Below, one piece after another: positions 26,794 to 35,930 of a DNA stretch of 64,000 nt (position 1 is its first letter; the number at the start of each line of letters is the position of its first letter). Below the pieces are notes generated by a model. The model ran no database searches and had not been told where the DNA came from. It worked only from the letters and a program-made list of their open reading frames with translations. The translations under genes were made by a program, and so were the position numbers. This stretch comes from Bacteroidota bacterium (GTDB lineage: Bacteria; Bacteroidota; Ignavibacteria; Kryptoniales; JAKASW01), in assembly GCA_021825585.1 (NCBI GenBank), contig JAKAGT010000009.1, forward strand, positions 26,915 through 90,914, written 5' to 3'.

Positions 26794-27117
26794 TTATTTA
26801 AAAAGCATTATCTTCTTGGTTAGAGAGTAGGCCTCTGTTTGCAGGTGGTAGAAGTAGACGCCGCTGGCGAACCGCTCTCCGTTGAATGTGACTTGATGTC
26901 CTCCGGTTGTCTGCATGCCTGAATAGAGAGTCTCGACTCTCTGGCCAAGTACATCATAAATGGTAATCGTCACTAACTCCTGCTTCGGTATTGAATATTG
27001 GATCTGAGCCGTCAGGTTGACAGGAATCGGAGTGGGTACCAAACTGAAGTTTCTCACCCGCGCAGTAATAGTTATAATATCTCCGGCCTGAGGTGAATCG
27101 TTACTGAAGACATTCCG
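26794..27117 (-). pseudogene. Remnant of a T9SS-secreted protein: CARDB-like piece fused to a C-terminal sorting domain
   Basis: From the first codon after an in-frame TAA (27118-27120) the frame reads NDSPQAGDIITITARVRNFS, typical of a CARDB/invasin-like extracellular beta domain. After about 15 more residues it switches to QIQYSIPKQELVTITIYDVL and a tail with GVYFYHLQTE and KKIMLF, the type IX secretion C-terminal sorting domain. The middle of the CARDB domain and the usual linker with the NPFNP motif are absent, so this looks like an internal deletion joining two distant parts of one large surface protein. No start codon with a ribosome binding site is visible. Confidence 0.7.
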
Positions 27118-27181
27118 TTATGAACAGCAGCCCGATCTCCCTGAACGATTAAACTACGAACAGAGATCCGGCAGTTCCGGA

Positions 27182-27676
27182 TTACAGATTGTTCTCCGTA
27201 AACTCCTCGAGTTTCTTCTTGAGCTCCGCGGGAGTGAACTGTTTTTCTATCTTTGACATTTCCATATTGGCGAGCATGTCGCAACGTTCGTTGCCGGCGT
27301 GGCCATTATGCCCTTTGAGCCAGTGCCAGTTTACCTCGTGTTTCGATGCCAGGGAGTCAAGCCTGCGCCAGAGGTCTTCGTTCTTAACGGGCTTCTTCGA
27401 TTTCGTCCTCCAGCCGTTCCGCTTCCAATTTGCCAACCAGCTGGACATTCCGTTCTTCAGATATTCCGAATCGGTGTAGAACTCGACTTCGCACGGCTCC
27501 TTCAATGAACCGAGCGCCTCTATGGCGGCCTGCAGCTCCATGCGATTGTTTGTCGTTGCAGGTTCGCCGCCGCTGATCTCGCGATGATGAGAGCCGTGGT
27601 CGAGCGTTGCAGCCCATCCTCCCGGGCCGGGGTTACCGCGGCACCCGCCGTCGGTGTGTATCGTTACTTTTTTCAT
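27182..27676 (-). CDS. rnhA: Ribonuclease HI
   Basis: The ATG at 27676 starts a 164-residue RNase HI. The catalytic carboxylates are visible: Asp in [11 protein letters not shown] (about 8), Glu in [12 protein letters not shown] (about 47), Asp in YTDSEYL (about 69) and Asp in [10 protein letters not shown] (about 131), plus the substrate-handling [14 protein letters not shown] loop. The family removes RNA from RNA-DNA hybrids. It is slightly longer than E. coli RNase HI, with a charged C-terminal helix ([15 protein letters not shown]). Confidence 0.95.
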   Translation of the reverse strand: MKKVTIHTDGGCRGNPGPGGWAATLDHGSHHREISGGEPATTNNRMELQAAIEALGSLKEPCEVEFYTDSEYLKNGMSSWLANWKRNGWRTKSKKPVKNEDLWRRLDSLASKHEVNWHWLKGHNGHAGNERCDMLANMEMSKIEKQFTPAELKKKLEEFTENNL

Positions 27677-27770
27677 CGTAATAATTTGTTCGGTTTGGTT
27701 CAGCAAATGGAAATTTAATAAACGCTGGCATATAATCCCCGTCAAATATCCGGCAATCGGCCGTCAAATT

Positions 27771-29318
27771 TCATTTGCGTTCGAGAACAACAACCGTCAT
27801 ATCGTCTGCCTGAGACGCCTTCCCGGCATGCGCGGTTACGGCAGAGATGATCGCGTCGATCGCGCCTTTCGCGGAGGAAATTGCCGCACGACGGACGGTA
27901 TCGATCAGCCTCTCATCGCCGAATTGTTCCCTGTTTACGTTCATCGCTTCGATGACCCCGTCGGAAAACAGGATGAGAACGTCTCCCGCTTCGATGTTGA
28001 TCTCTTCCTCCTCGTACGCCGAATCTTCCCTGACCCCGAGAACAAGCCCGTGACGGGCAAGTCTGCGCGGCGCACCCGCCGGTGAGAATATCATGGGCCA
28101 GTTTTGACCCGCGTTGGCGTAGGCGAGCGTGTGCCTCGTGGTGTCGAGCATCCCGTAGAATAGGGAGACGAACGTGTGCGAATCGGTGCTGTGGTAAAGA
28201 AGTTTATTCGCCCGTTCCAGACATCTGGCCGGGTCGGGATCGAATGAGGCCTGGCTTCTTATAGTTGCCTGCAAATTCGCCATGACAAGCGCAGAAGAAA
28301 GCCCGTGCCCGCTGACATCACCGAGCCCCACCGCAATCCGGTGTTCGTCAAGCCGGATGAAATCATAATAGTCCCCGCCGACGTTCAAGGCCGGTATACT
28401 CTTCCCTGCGATTGCGTAGCCGGGCACAACCGGATCCGAGCCGGGCAGAAAATTCATCTGTATGTTCCGCGCCGTGCGCGCCTCAGTCTCGGCCTGCAAT
28501 CGCGCCTCTTCGGCCTTCTTCCGTTCCGTTATGTCACGGTAAATGGCGTAATCCCCAATCTGTTTTCCGCCCCGCGAGATGGGGGAACCTATCACCCAAA
28601 CGTCGACCAGGCTTCCGTCTTTCCGCCTCCTCTTGGTGTCGGCTTCTATTCTCTCGCCGCCGATCACTCTCTTTGAAAAGTCAACCCCCTCTCCCTTGAG
28701 CCCGTCGGGTACAAGCAGGTCGTTTATGGGTCTGCCGACCGCCTCATCGCGCGAATACCCGAACATTCTCGTAAACTCATCGTTGACGTTGACAATGCGA
28801 TCCGTGTTGTCGTGCCAGACGATCGCCTCGGGAGCGCTGTTGAATAGCCTCTCCAAATATGTCTTTTGAAGGATTATCTCCTCCTCTGCTTTCTTGCGCT
28901 CCGAAATGTCGCGGTAGATTGCGAACACTCCCATCTGCTTTCCATCGTGAATAATCGGCGCCCCGAGTATCGAGACGTCGAAGACCGTCCCGTCTTTCCG
29001 CTTCCGCTTCGAATCCCCTTCTATCCTCTGGCCGTGGAGAACCATCCCGGAAAACATGTCCGCGTGTTCGCGGTATTCCTTCGGTGCTACCAGGTCGTTT
29101 ATACGTTTGCCGATAGCCTCTTCCCTTGTATAACCGAACATTCGCGTGAACTCGTCGTTCACGTTGACGATTACGTCGTTGTTGTCATGCCAGATAATCG
29201 CTTCCGGCGCGCTGTTGAAGAGTCGTTCCAGGTACACAGCCTGAATCTGGAGCTGTGTTTTCTCTTCCTCGAGTCTTGCCATACGTTTCTGCAATTCCAC
29301 GTAAGTCGGGTTGTCCAT
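27771..29318 (-). CDS. Tandem-PAS SpoIIE/RsbU-type phosphatase
   Basis: This 515-residue protein has a short coiled coil (about 5-30), two PAS domains (about 28-140 and 150-265) and a SpoIIE PP2C-like domain (about 280-515: NVGGDYYDFIRLD, VGLGDVSGHGLSSALVMA, LILFSDGVIEAMN, ASQADDMTVVVLER). The two PAS units are near-copies: LERLFNSAPEAIIWHDN against LERLFNSAPEAIVWHDN, and NVNDEFTRMFGY in both. It probably senses a small ligand or redox state and controls an anti-sigma cascade. The partners are not adjacent. Confidence 0.93.
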   Translation of the reverse strand: MDNPTYVELQKRMARLEEEKTQLQIQAVYLERLFNSAPEAIIWHDNNDVIVNVNDEFTRMFGYTREEAIGKRINDLVAPKEYREHADMFSGMVLHGQRIEGDSKRKRKDGTVFDVSILGAPIIHDGKQMGVFAIYRDISERKKAEEEIILQKTYLERLFNSAPEAIVWHDNTDRIVNVNDEFTRMFGYSRDEAVGRPINDLLVPDGLKGEGVDFSKRVIGGERIEADTKRRRKDGSLVDVWVIGSPISRGGKQIGDYAIYRDITERKKAEEARLQAETEARTARNIQMNFLPGSDPVVPGYAIAGKSIPALNVGGDYYDFIRLDEHRIAVGLGDVSGHGLSSALVMANLQATIRSQASFDPDPARCLERANKLLYHSTDSHTFVSLFYGMLDTTRHTLAYANAGQNWPMIFSPAGAPRRLARHGLVLGVREDSAYEEEEINIEAGDVLILFSDGVIEAMNVNREQFGDERLIDTVRRAAISSAKGAIDAIISAVTAHAGKASQADDMTVVVLERK

Positions 29319-29571
29319 CTCACAAACCTCCTTTCGGAATTGTCGGATGTCTTGACGTATCGTAACAATGCAGGTGCAGAAAGGTGCCGGGTTGTTGACA
29401 CGAAAAGAAAGTCGCAGAGAATTCGTTCATCCCTCAGCCTCCGACAGTGAAAAGCTATCCCGAATAACACAGAATTGCAATCATCAACGGCGCGCAAGAG
29501 CGGCGGGAAATTTCGAATACATTCAGGGTTTAGTGTTTCCCGGCGCAATTCCGCACAGCTAACGGCAGAAA

Positions 29572-29991
29572 TCACCTGACGCTGAGCCTGGCGTTCACAA
29601 GCGTGAAGACATCATCGATGCCGCTTTTCGCGTCGACATGAATGAAGACCCAGCGTCCCTCTTTGAAGTCTGTGGCACGATTGACAGCCTCTTTAGTTGT
29701 GTCGGAGACGCCATGCTCATATGCAGCCGTCAGCAGCTGTCGTTTCATTATGATCTGCGCGGTGAAACTGTCCCTGTCAGGATAGAGCGCGACCACGGAC
29801 TTTCCTGATTTCGCATACCTTATCGTCCAGCCGTAGTTCACACCGTAGAACTTGAGCTCGCCCTTGAGTTTAAGGGTGGTGGCGAGAAAGTCGTTCAGCT
29901 CTTCCCAGTTTGATTTGGCAGTACCGACAGAATTTTCCATCTCTCTTGCCCGTGGCTTATTGCTTCTGTCTGTGAACGCTCCTATGCCCAT
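29572..29991 (-). CDS. DUF3788-family protein
   Basis: The ATG at 29991 has GGAGG seven bases upstream and gives a 139-residue protein. DUF3788 hallmarks are GIGAFTDRSNKPRAREMENS near the start, then ELKFYGVNYGWTIRYAKSGK and VALYPDRDSFTAQIIMKR. The end (IHVDAKSGIDDVFTLVNARL) is also family-like. Function is unknown in the family. Confidence 0.83.
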   Translation of the reverse strand: MGIGAFTDRSNKPRAREMENSVGTAKSNWEELNDFLATTLKLKGELKFYGVNYGWTIRYAKSGKSVVALYPDRDSFTAQIIMKRQLLTAAYEHGVSDTTKEAVNRATDFKEGRWVFIHVDAKSGIDDVFTLVNARLSVR

Positions 29992-30172
29992 GCCCGACCT
30001 CCTGAGTAAATGACCAAATAATATCACTTGGCCGCCGCTACGAAACAATCCGCCGGGGTAGATGCCTTCGCGATAAACACCAAGCATTTCCGCAGTGTTG
30101 GGGCAATTCCTATTCAAACTCTCATGTCAAACGGGCCATCCCACATCACAGGGATGAGACTTCTCGTGCATC

Positions 30173-30517
30173 TCACGTCTTGCCGCTGAAGTCTCCTCTC
30201 GTCCTCTCATAGCCTTCCTGGCAGCTTCGCCCCCCTTTTGTCGCCCTGAAATTGTAGTTCGGCTCGATCATGGGAATCTTCGGGCCGCTTCTGACGAACT
30301 CGACGATTCTCTCGTTTCCTATCTGTCCGCGGTCGAGTCCGATATCGTTCGAGTCGACGCCGTGCGCAAGCTCGTTGACGAAGAGGAACTCGCTATCGAG
30401 TCTGTCTATCTGGAGCCAGATATTTCCTTCTTGATTGTCCCAGTAGAAAGTGAAGAAGCCGGAATTCTTCTCATGTGCTACGCCTCCATCGTTTGTGCTT
30501 TTGGCTATCGTGAAGAA
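30173..30517 (-). pseudogene. N-terminal fragment of a DUF5117-type zinc metalloprotease
   Basis: The 114-codon frame contains SGFFTFYWDNQEGNIWLQID, then SEFLFVNELAHGVDSNDIGL, RGQIGNERIVEFVRSGPK and IEPNYNFRA. This is the conserved N-terminal DUF5118/DUF5117 region of large (about 800-residue) gluzincin metalloproteases. The rest, including the HExxH catalytic domain, is gone; the frame ends in an unrelated tail. It is in the same frame as the preceding BNR-repeat protein and separated from it only by that protein's TAG stop, so it has no start codon of its own in a sensible place. Confidence 0.75.
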
Positions 30518-31567
30518 CTACTTCCCGTTCAGCTTCCCCCCGGCAAGGCTACCGCCTGTCCACTTGAGAATCTCGCCGCCTCCACCCACGATCCAGCAGC
30601 CGGTCGGCGAGGCAAATGTGACTGACCTGATCCGCTCGGTTCCTGCCGGCAGAGTAACTATCTTCCAGGTATTCGATCCATGTACCAGCCTCAGGACGTA
30701 GCCCGAATCGACTTCTCCGCCCGCTATTATCATCGATTTCGATCCAGGCACAAATTTTATGTCGCGCAGCCAGAGTGAATCGCCCGTATCGTGAACGGTC
30801 CATTTCTTCCCGCCGTCCATAGTCTCCGCCCACCTGCCGCCGAGGTTATCGACAACCACACCGTGTTTGGCGTCTTTGAAATCGAGGGAGACCGCAATTC
30901 CACTCAACCCCGGGATCGGCGCGGACGAGGTCCACATCCTTCCCATGTCGGTTGAATGATAGACTCTCGGATGAAATCCCGGCTTCTGTGAGGCGGTGGC
31001 AAACCACGCGTTCTTTCCGTGAAGATCGAGACACGCTGTAACGCCGAACTCGCTTTCTGCGCTGTCGGCCGGCGGCAGGTATTTCCTGCCTGCCCTGTGC
31101 CACGATGATCCGCCGTCAGAAGTCGTGTACACATTGAAATAATCGCCGGGGAAAGGATCGCCGAGCGCTATGCCGTGTTTCGAATCGAAGAACCGTACCG
31201 CGTCGCCGAATGTATGTTCTCTCCTGAAGACCTCGCGCCACATCCTCCCGCCGTTCGTCGTCTTGAAAATCCTGAAGTCGGTACCGGTGGCTGCGTCGAT
31301 TGAAACGACCCACGCCGTCGATGAGCTGCGCGGTTCGATGCAGACGTTGTCGAAGCCTTTGAGCGGGATGAAGCAGTTTTCCCAATGGGCGCCGCCGTCA
31401 ACAGTCCGAAGCACGGACCCTCCCGATCCGCAGGCCCAAACGACGGCGGAGTTCACCGCCTTCACGTTCATCAGGGTATCCGTTACGCCGAAGTCCTGGA
31501 CCTGCCAGACTTGCGCGTTGGACATTGAAGGAGACAGGAAAAGGAAGACAAAGACCAGAAGCCGCAT
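30518..31567 (-). CDS. Secreted BNR/Ycf48-like beta-propeller protein
   Basis: This protein of about 349 residues starts at ATG 31567, giving signal peptide MRLLVFVFLFLSPSMSNAQ. An in-frame TTG at 31582 has GGAGG nine bases upstream and could be the true start. The mature part is a seven-bladed-propeller type with repeated S/T-x-D-G-G-x-x-W motifs (TVDGGAHWENC, TTNGGRMWREV, TSDGGSSWHRAG, STDMGRMWTS, TMDGGKKWTV), as in Ycf48/HCF136 and sialidase-like exported proteins. It ends within 24 codons of normal family length; the last residues may derive from a junction with the next fragment. Confidence 0.85.
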   Translation of the reverse strand: MRLLVFVFLFLSPSMSNAQVWQVQDFGVTDTLMNVKAVNSAVVWACGSGGSVLRTVDGGAHWENCFIPLKGFDNVCIEPRSSSTAWVVSIDAATGTDFRIFKTTNGGRMWREVFRREHTFGDAVRFFDSKHGIALGDPFPGDYFNVYTTSDGGSSWHRAGRKYLPPADSAESEFGVTACLDLHGKNAWFATASQKPGFHPRVYHSTDMGRMWTSSAPIPGLSGIAVSLDFKDAKHGVVVDNLGGRWAETMDGGKKWTVHDTGDSLWLRDIKFVPGSKSMIIAGGEVDSGYVLRLVHGSNTWKIVTLPAGTERIRSVTFASPTGCWIVGGGGEILKWTGGSLAGGKLNGK

Positions 31568-31654
31568 CCTGATTGCGTTCAATCCAATCACCTCCGGAGA
31601 AGACTCACCGGCAGCAGCCTTAAACAATCGTTCTGCGGCTGATCGAAGCAACGT

Positions 31655-32797
31655 CTACTTCTTTACAGAAAATTTGTAGACGGTAGTCTGTCTGTAAGTC
31701 TGTCCGGGCCTGAGAGTCGCGGACGGAAACTTCCGCTCGTTGGGCGAGTCTGGATACAGCTGCGTCTCGAGTGTGAGCGCAGTCCTGTGTTGATAGTGCA
31801 CTCCGTCTTTTCCCACTTCGGTTCCGTTCAGGAAGTTTCCCGTGTAGAACTGGATCCCCGGCTGATCCGTATAAACCGCGAGGATTCTTCCGCTCGTCGG
31901 ATCGTACACCTCTGCGACTTTCCTCACTTTCTTGTTGTAATCATTAAGGACCCAGTTGAGGTCGTATCCGCCGCACCGCTTCAGCTGGACGTTGTCCTCG
32001 TTTATACGGGCGCCGATCATGGTCGTCTTTCGGAAATCCATCGGGGTACCGGCAACGCTCGCGATTTCGCCCGTAGGTATCAGGTTCTCGTTCACGGGCG
32101 TGTACTTGTTCGCGTCGATCATCAGGTCTTCATCGAGGATCGTCTTGTTCGGATCGCCGCTCAGATTGAAATAAGTGTGGTTCGTCATGTTGAGAATTGT
32201 CGTCCTGTCGGTCGTGCCCCTGTAATCGATTTGCAGCGCATTGTCTTTCAAGAGTGTGTACGTGACCGTCACCTTGACAGTCCCGGGATACCCGTCTTCG
32301 CCCGCCTTGCTTACGTACGAGAAGCGGACCGCGGGGCCTTTTACAGTCTCGAGCGGCTTGGCCGTCCAGATTTCTTTATTGAATCCGATCGTCCCTCCAT
32401 GCAGACTGTTCGGGCCGTCATTAAGAGGAACGTGATATACTTTCCCGTTCAGCTTGAAGGTTCCATGCGCTATTCTGTTGGCGTATCTCCCTATCGTTCC
32501 GCCGAAATACGACTTGCCGTTAATGTAACCCGCGACGTTATCGTAACCGAGCGCAACGTCCGCCAATTTACCGTTGCGGTCCGGGACAAGGATCCCGACG
32601 GTTGTCGCGCCGTAGTTCGTGACCTTCACAATCATACCCGAAGGATTCTTAAGCGTGTAGAGATATGCCTCCTGACCGTCAGACAGCTTGCCGAACGGCT
32701 CCTTTTTAATGGCCGAACCCGCCTTGCCCTTTGTACGGGAAAATCCAACCGTCGAAAAGACCATCGCGACAGCCACAAAAAAAAGTATTGTCTTCAT
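31655..32797 (-). CDS. galM: Aldose 1-epimerase (galactose mutarotase), exported
   Basis: This 380-residue protein has a signal peptide (1-20, ending VGFSRT) and the GalM fold: GRYANRIAHGTFKLNGK, NDGPNSLHGGTIGFNKEIW, the catalytic His in TNHTYFNLSGD (about 207), GYDLNWVLND, and the catalytic Glu in ALTLETQLYPDSPN (about 345). It interconverts alpha and beta anomers of aldohexoses; the signal peptide places it in the periplasm. Confidence 0.95.
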   Translation of the reverse strand: MKTILFFVAVAMVFSTVGFSRTKGKAGSAIKKEPFGKLSDGQEAYLYTLKNPSGMIVKVTNYGATTVGILVPDRNGKLADVALGYDNVAGYINGKSYFGGTIGRYANRIAHGTFKLNGKVYHVPLNDGPNSLHGGTIGFNKEIWTAKPLETVKGPAVRFSYVSKAGEDGYPGTVKVTVTYTLLKDNALQIDYRGTTDRTTILNMTNHTYFNLSGDPNKTILDEDLMIDANKYTPVNENLIPTGEIASVAGTPMDFRKTTMIGARINEDNVQLKRCGGYDLNWVLNDYNKKVRKVAEVYDPTSGRILAVYTDQPGIQFYTGNFLNGTEVGKDGVHYQHRTALTLETQLYPDSPNERKFPSATLRPGQTYRQTTVYKFSVKK

Positions 32798-32893
32798 TGT
32801 GTACCTCCTCTCATGTGAGCATTCCCTGTAAAGACGAAGGTTTCCTTACCTCAGTTCATCCACCCGGCAAAGGAAACCCTCAACGTCCATTCT

Positions 32894-34528
32894 CTATTTC
32901 TCAGACATAAACGGATAGCGATAGTTCTTCGGCGGCAAGAGGTTCTCCTTCGTGCTCCGTGGCGACATCCATCGCACCATATTCAGAAAGCTGCCGGCCT
33001 TGTCGTTCGTACCGCTGGCCCGGGCGCCGCCGAAAGGCTGCTGCCCGACAACCGCTCCCGTCGGTTTGTCGTTGATGTAGAAGTTGCCCGACGAGTTCAC
33101 CAGAATCCTGTTAGCCGTGGCGACCGCATACCGATCGTGGGCGAAGATCGCTCCTGTCAGCGCGTAGGGCGAAGTTTCGTCGCAAAGGTGGAGCGTCTCT
33201 TCGTACTTGTTGTCGTCATACACGTAGACGGTCATGACGGGGCCGAAGATTTCCTCTTCCATCGTTCGGAAGTGCGGGGTCTTTGCGAGGATAATCGTCG
33301 GCTCTATGAAATAACCCTTCGAGTCGTCGTAATTGCCTCCAAAGACAATCTCTGCATCGGTGGCTTTCTTCGCGAACTCTATGTACTCGGTTATCGTCGA
33401 GAAGGCGCCCTTATCAATGACGGCGTTCATGAAGTTGCTGAAGTCGCGCGGGTCGCCCATCTTCACGGTCTTCAGTTCTTTCACCATGTAATCCTTAAGA
33501 TCGCCCCACATCGATTTCGGAATGTAAGAACGGGAAGCCGCCGAACATTTCTGTCCCTGGTATTCGAACGCGCCGCGGATTATCGCGACTCCGAGCTCCT
33601 CGATGTCCGCACTCTTATGTGCGAAGATGAAGTCCTTGCCGCCCGTCTCCCCGACGATGCGCGGGTAGGATTTGTAGTTGGCGATGTTGGTTCCTACGGT
33701 CTTCCACATATCCTGGAACACCGAGGTGCTGCCGGTGAAATGTATGCCGGCAAGATACGGGGAGGTCATCGCGGGGCGTCCCACTGCTCCGCCCGGCCCT
33801 GGCACGAAGTTTATCACGCCGGGCGGCACACCGGCTTCCTGGAGAAGCTTCATTATATGATAGGCTGAATAGACCGCGCTCGAAGCCGGCTTGTCGAGCA
33901 CGACGTTTCCGACCATCGCCGGAGCGGTCGGCAAATTACCGGCTATGGACGTAAAATTAAACGGTGAAACCGCGAACACGAACCCTTCAAGCGGGCGGTA
34001 TTCCATCTTATTCCTTACGTCCATCGGCGAATGAGGCGGCTGCTGCTCGAAAAGCTGCATCGCGTAGTATGCATTTAATCTGAAGAAGTCCGTCAGCTCC
34101 GCCGCCGAGTCGATCTCGGCCTGGAAGGCATTCTTGCTCTGTCCGAGCATCGTCGCCGCGTTCAGCGTGTCGCGCCAAGGGCCCGAGAGAAGCGCCGCCG
34201 CTTTCATGAATATGGAAAGGCGCTCTTCCCAATCGAGTGCCGCCCAGGCGGTGCGAGCGGCGAGCGCGGCTTTTATCGCCATCTCGACTTCCCTTTCACC
34301 TGCTTGGTGATATGCAGCGATGACCGTCTTGTGGTCGTGCGGAAGTACGCAGTTCGCCGTTTTTCCCGTCCTGATCTCTTCACCGCCTATGATCAGGGGA
34401 ATCTCAATTTGCTTATTCTGCATCTCTTCCAGTTTTGCCTTCAGAGATGCCCGCTCTGGCGAACCGGGAAGGTAGCTTCTCACCGGCTCGTTCGGCGGCA
34501 GCGGGATTTCGTATTTCGCATTTGGCAT
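32894..34528 (-). CDS. pruA: L-glutamate gamma-semialdehyde (P5C) dehydrogenase
   Basis: This 544-residue aldehyde dehydrogenase is of the P5CDH group. It has the NAD-binding HFTGSTSVF motif, the catalytic Glu in GETGGKDFIF and the catalytic Cys in GQKCSAASRSYIP (about 326). PFGGARASGTNDKAGS is the substrate-carboxylate-binding segment typical of P5CDH. It oxidises glutamate semialdehyde to glutamate, the second step of proline catabolism. The proline dehydrogenase gene lies directly upstream on the same strand but is frameshifted; an AT-rich inverted repeat sits between them. Confidence 0.95.
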   Translation of the reverse strand: MPNAKYEIPLPPNEPVRSYLPGSPERASLKAKLEEMQNKQIEIPLIIGGEEIRTGKTANCVLPHDHKTVIAAYHQAGEREVEMAIKAALAARTAWAALDWEERLSIFMKAAALLSGPWRDTLNAATMLGQSKNAFQAEIDSAAELTDFFRLNAYYAMQLFEQQPPHSPMDVRNKMEYRPLEGFVFAVSPFNFTSIAGNLPTAPAMVGNVVLDKPASSAVYSAYHIMKLLQEAGVPPGVINFVPGPGGAVGRPAMTSPYLAGIHFTGSTSVFQDMWKTVGTNIANYKSYPRIVGETGGKDFIFAHKSADIEELGVAIIRGAFEYQGQKCSAASRSYIPKSMWGDLKDYMVKELKTVKMGDPRDFSNFMNAVIDKGAFSTITEYIEFAKKATDAEIVFGGNYDDSKGYFIEPTIILAKTPHFRTMEEEIFGPVMTVYVYDDNKYEETLHLCDETSPYALTGAIFAHDRYAVATANRILVNSSGNFYINDKPTGAVVGQQPFGGARASGTNDKAGSFLNMVRWMSPRSTKENLLPPKNYRYPFMSEK

Positions 34529-34550
34529 TTCTGATTTTCTCCTTGTGTGG

Positions 34551-34709
34551 ATTATCTAAAAAATTATATCAAACTCTAAGTCCTAAGCTCGAAATACTAA
34601 ACAATGCCCAAAAATCTAAAATCAAAATACAAAACGCGGGCGGTTTATACTTTCGAATTTCTGATTTAGAATTTGTTTAGGATTTAGAGTTTCGAATTTA
34701 GTATTTAGC
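34551..34709. repeat. Long AT-rich imperfect inverted repeat
   Basis: The left side (34571-34641; words CTCTAAGTCCTAAGCTCGAA, CTAAACAA, TCTAAAATCAAAATAC) is the imperfect reverse complement of the right side (34650-34709; words TTTGTTTAGGATTTAGAG, TTCGAATTTAGTATTTAG), with a GCGGGCGG loop. It is clearly related to the element at 15360-15530. Here it separates pruA from the proline dehydrogenase and forms the 3' end of the latter. Confidence 0.65.
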
Positions 34710-35670
34710 CAATCTTCGCCGATAAGCAAAATTCCACCCACTTAGAAAAGATATTCCTTACCACAAATCCTACATTTGCCGGTCTCTCGGCGAGGCGGCG
34801 CACGTACCACTTGTACCACGCCTTGCCGTAACTTATCAGCACGCGAATGTTGTAGCCCTCCCGGGCGAGACGTTTCTGTTCGCCAGGCTTTATGCCGTAC
34901 AACATCTGTATCTCGACCTTCTCTCTAGGAACTCCAAACCGACCGGAGCGTTGATAATCTTTCCATGCAAACCGGTGTCGTGGGTGCCGAAGGCGGCTCT
35001 GACCCCGTCATCACCGATTCCTTTCAACAGCATCATTGAAAGCTCGAAGTAATTCCTGTCGACGTCGGTCTTGTCCGGAAATGCGATTCCCGCAGGCTCG
35101 TTGTATGCGCCCTTGACCAGGCGCACCATCGGCGAGATATCAAGAAGATCCTCCAGGTCCCTGCCGGTACGCCGCAGGTAAGACTGAAGGCCGACGCCGG
35201 TGTTGGCATATTCTCTTTTCACTTTCCTGTAAAGCTCGAGCGTCGAATCGACATAATTGCTCCGCTCCATGTCGATCCAAACGACATCGTTCAGCTCCCT
35301 GGCTCTCGCAGCAAGAGCCTTTAAATTCCGGTAGGCATGGTCGGCGGAAAGATCGAGCACGAGCTGGGTGAGTCTCACAGACACTTCGATGTCCAGCTTC
35401 TCCGATGATATTCTGTCGAGGAGAGCGAGGTAATGATCCCTGACCGCGACTGCCTCGGTAAGATCCGTAATACTCTCGCCGAGATACGTAAACACGGTCG
35501 GGATCCCGTCACTCACCCTGAAAAAGTCTCGCCGCGCCGATTGCCTCATCCAGCTCTTCACCAGGCATGAACCTCTTGAGGGCCTTACGCACAAATCGGT
35601 AGTTCGGGACATGCCTCAACAAGTATTGATTTTCCGAAGCCCACAATAGAATATTTCGCGAAAGGCCCAC
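34705..35670 (-). pseudogene. Proline dehydrogenase, broken by two frameshifts
   Basis: The GTG at 35670 has AGGAG eight bases upstream. The first frame reads GLSRNILLWASENQYLLRHV, then FVRKALKRFMPGEELDEAIG, and meets TGA at 35509. The next frame continues with GIPTVFTYLGESITDL, VSVRLTQLVLDLS, WIDMERSNYVDST, MVRLVKGAYNEPAGIAFP and FGTHD (the PRODH TIM-barrel and FAD/proline-site motifs) to TAA 34890. A third frame gives VEIQMLYGIKPGEQKRLARE and YVRRLAERPAN to the end. Each shift is one base (near 35512 and near 34925). All catalytic motifs survive across the three pieces, so this is either a very recent pseudogene, a programmed oddity or sequencing errors. Confidence 0.85.
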
Positions 35671-35930
35671 GCCCGCTGCTCCTGTTTTCTTGAACCGCTG
35701 ACAAAACAAATGGAGTACGGCCTGCCGTCCTCCGGGTGTCTTTACCGTTCACGAAGCCATGACAACAGCAACACTCGACGTTGGCGCATCCTGAAACACC
35801 GCGTCGGATAGACTAATCTAACAGTTCGGTCGGAAACTTTCGACATCGCCGCGCCCTTCAACTGCCAGCAAGAATCGGGTTTTGCCTCAACTCGCCGATT
35901 GGTAAATTTGTCGGAGACTTAGGAGAAATC

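Noticed and set aside
31787..32818. Long plus-strand frame opposite galM
   Set aside because: Shadow of the clear aldose epimerase gene on the other strand.
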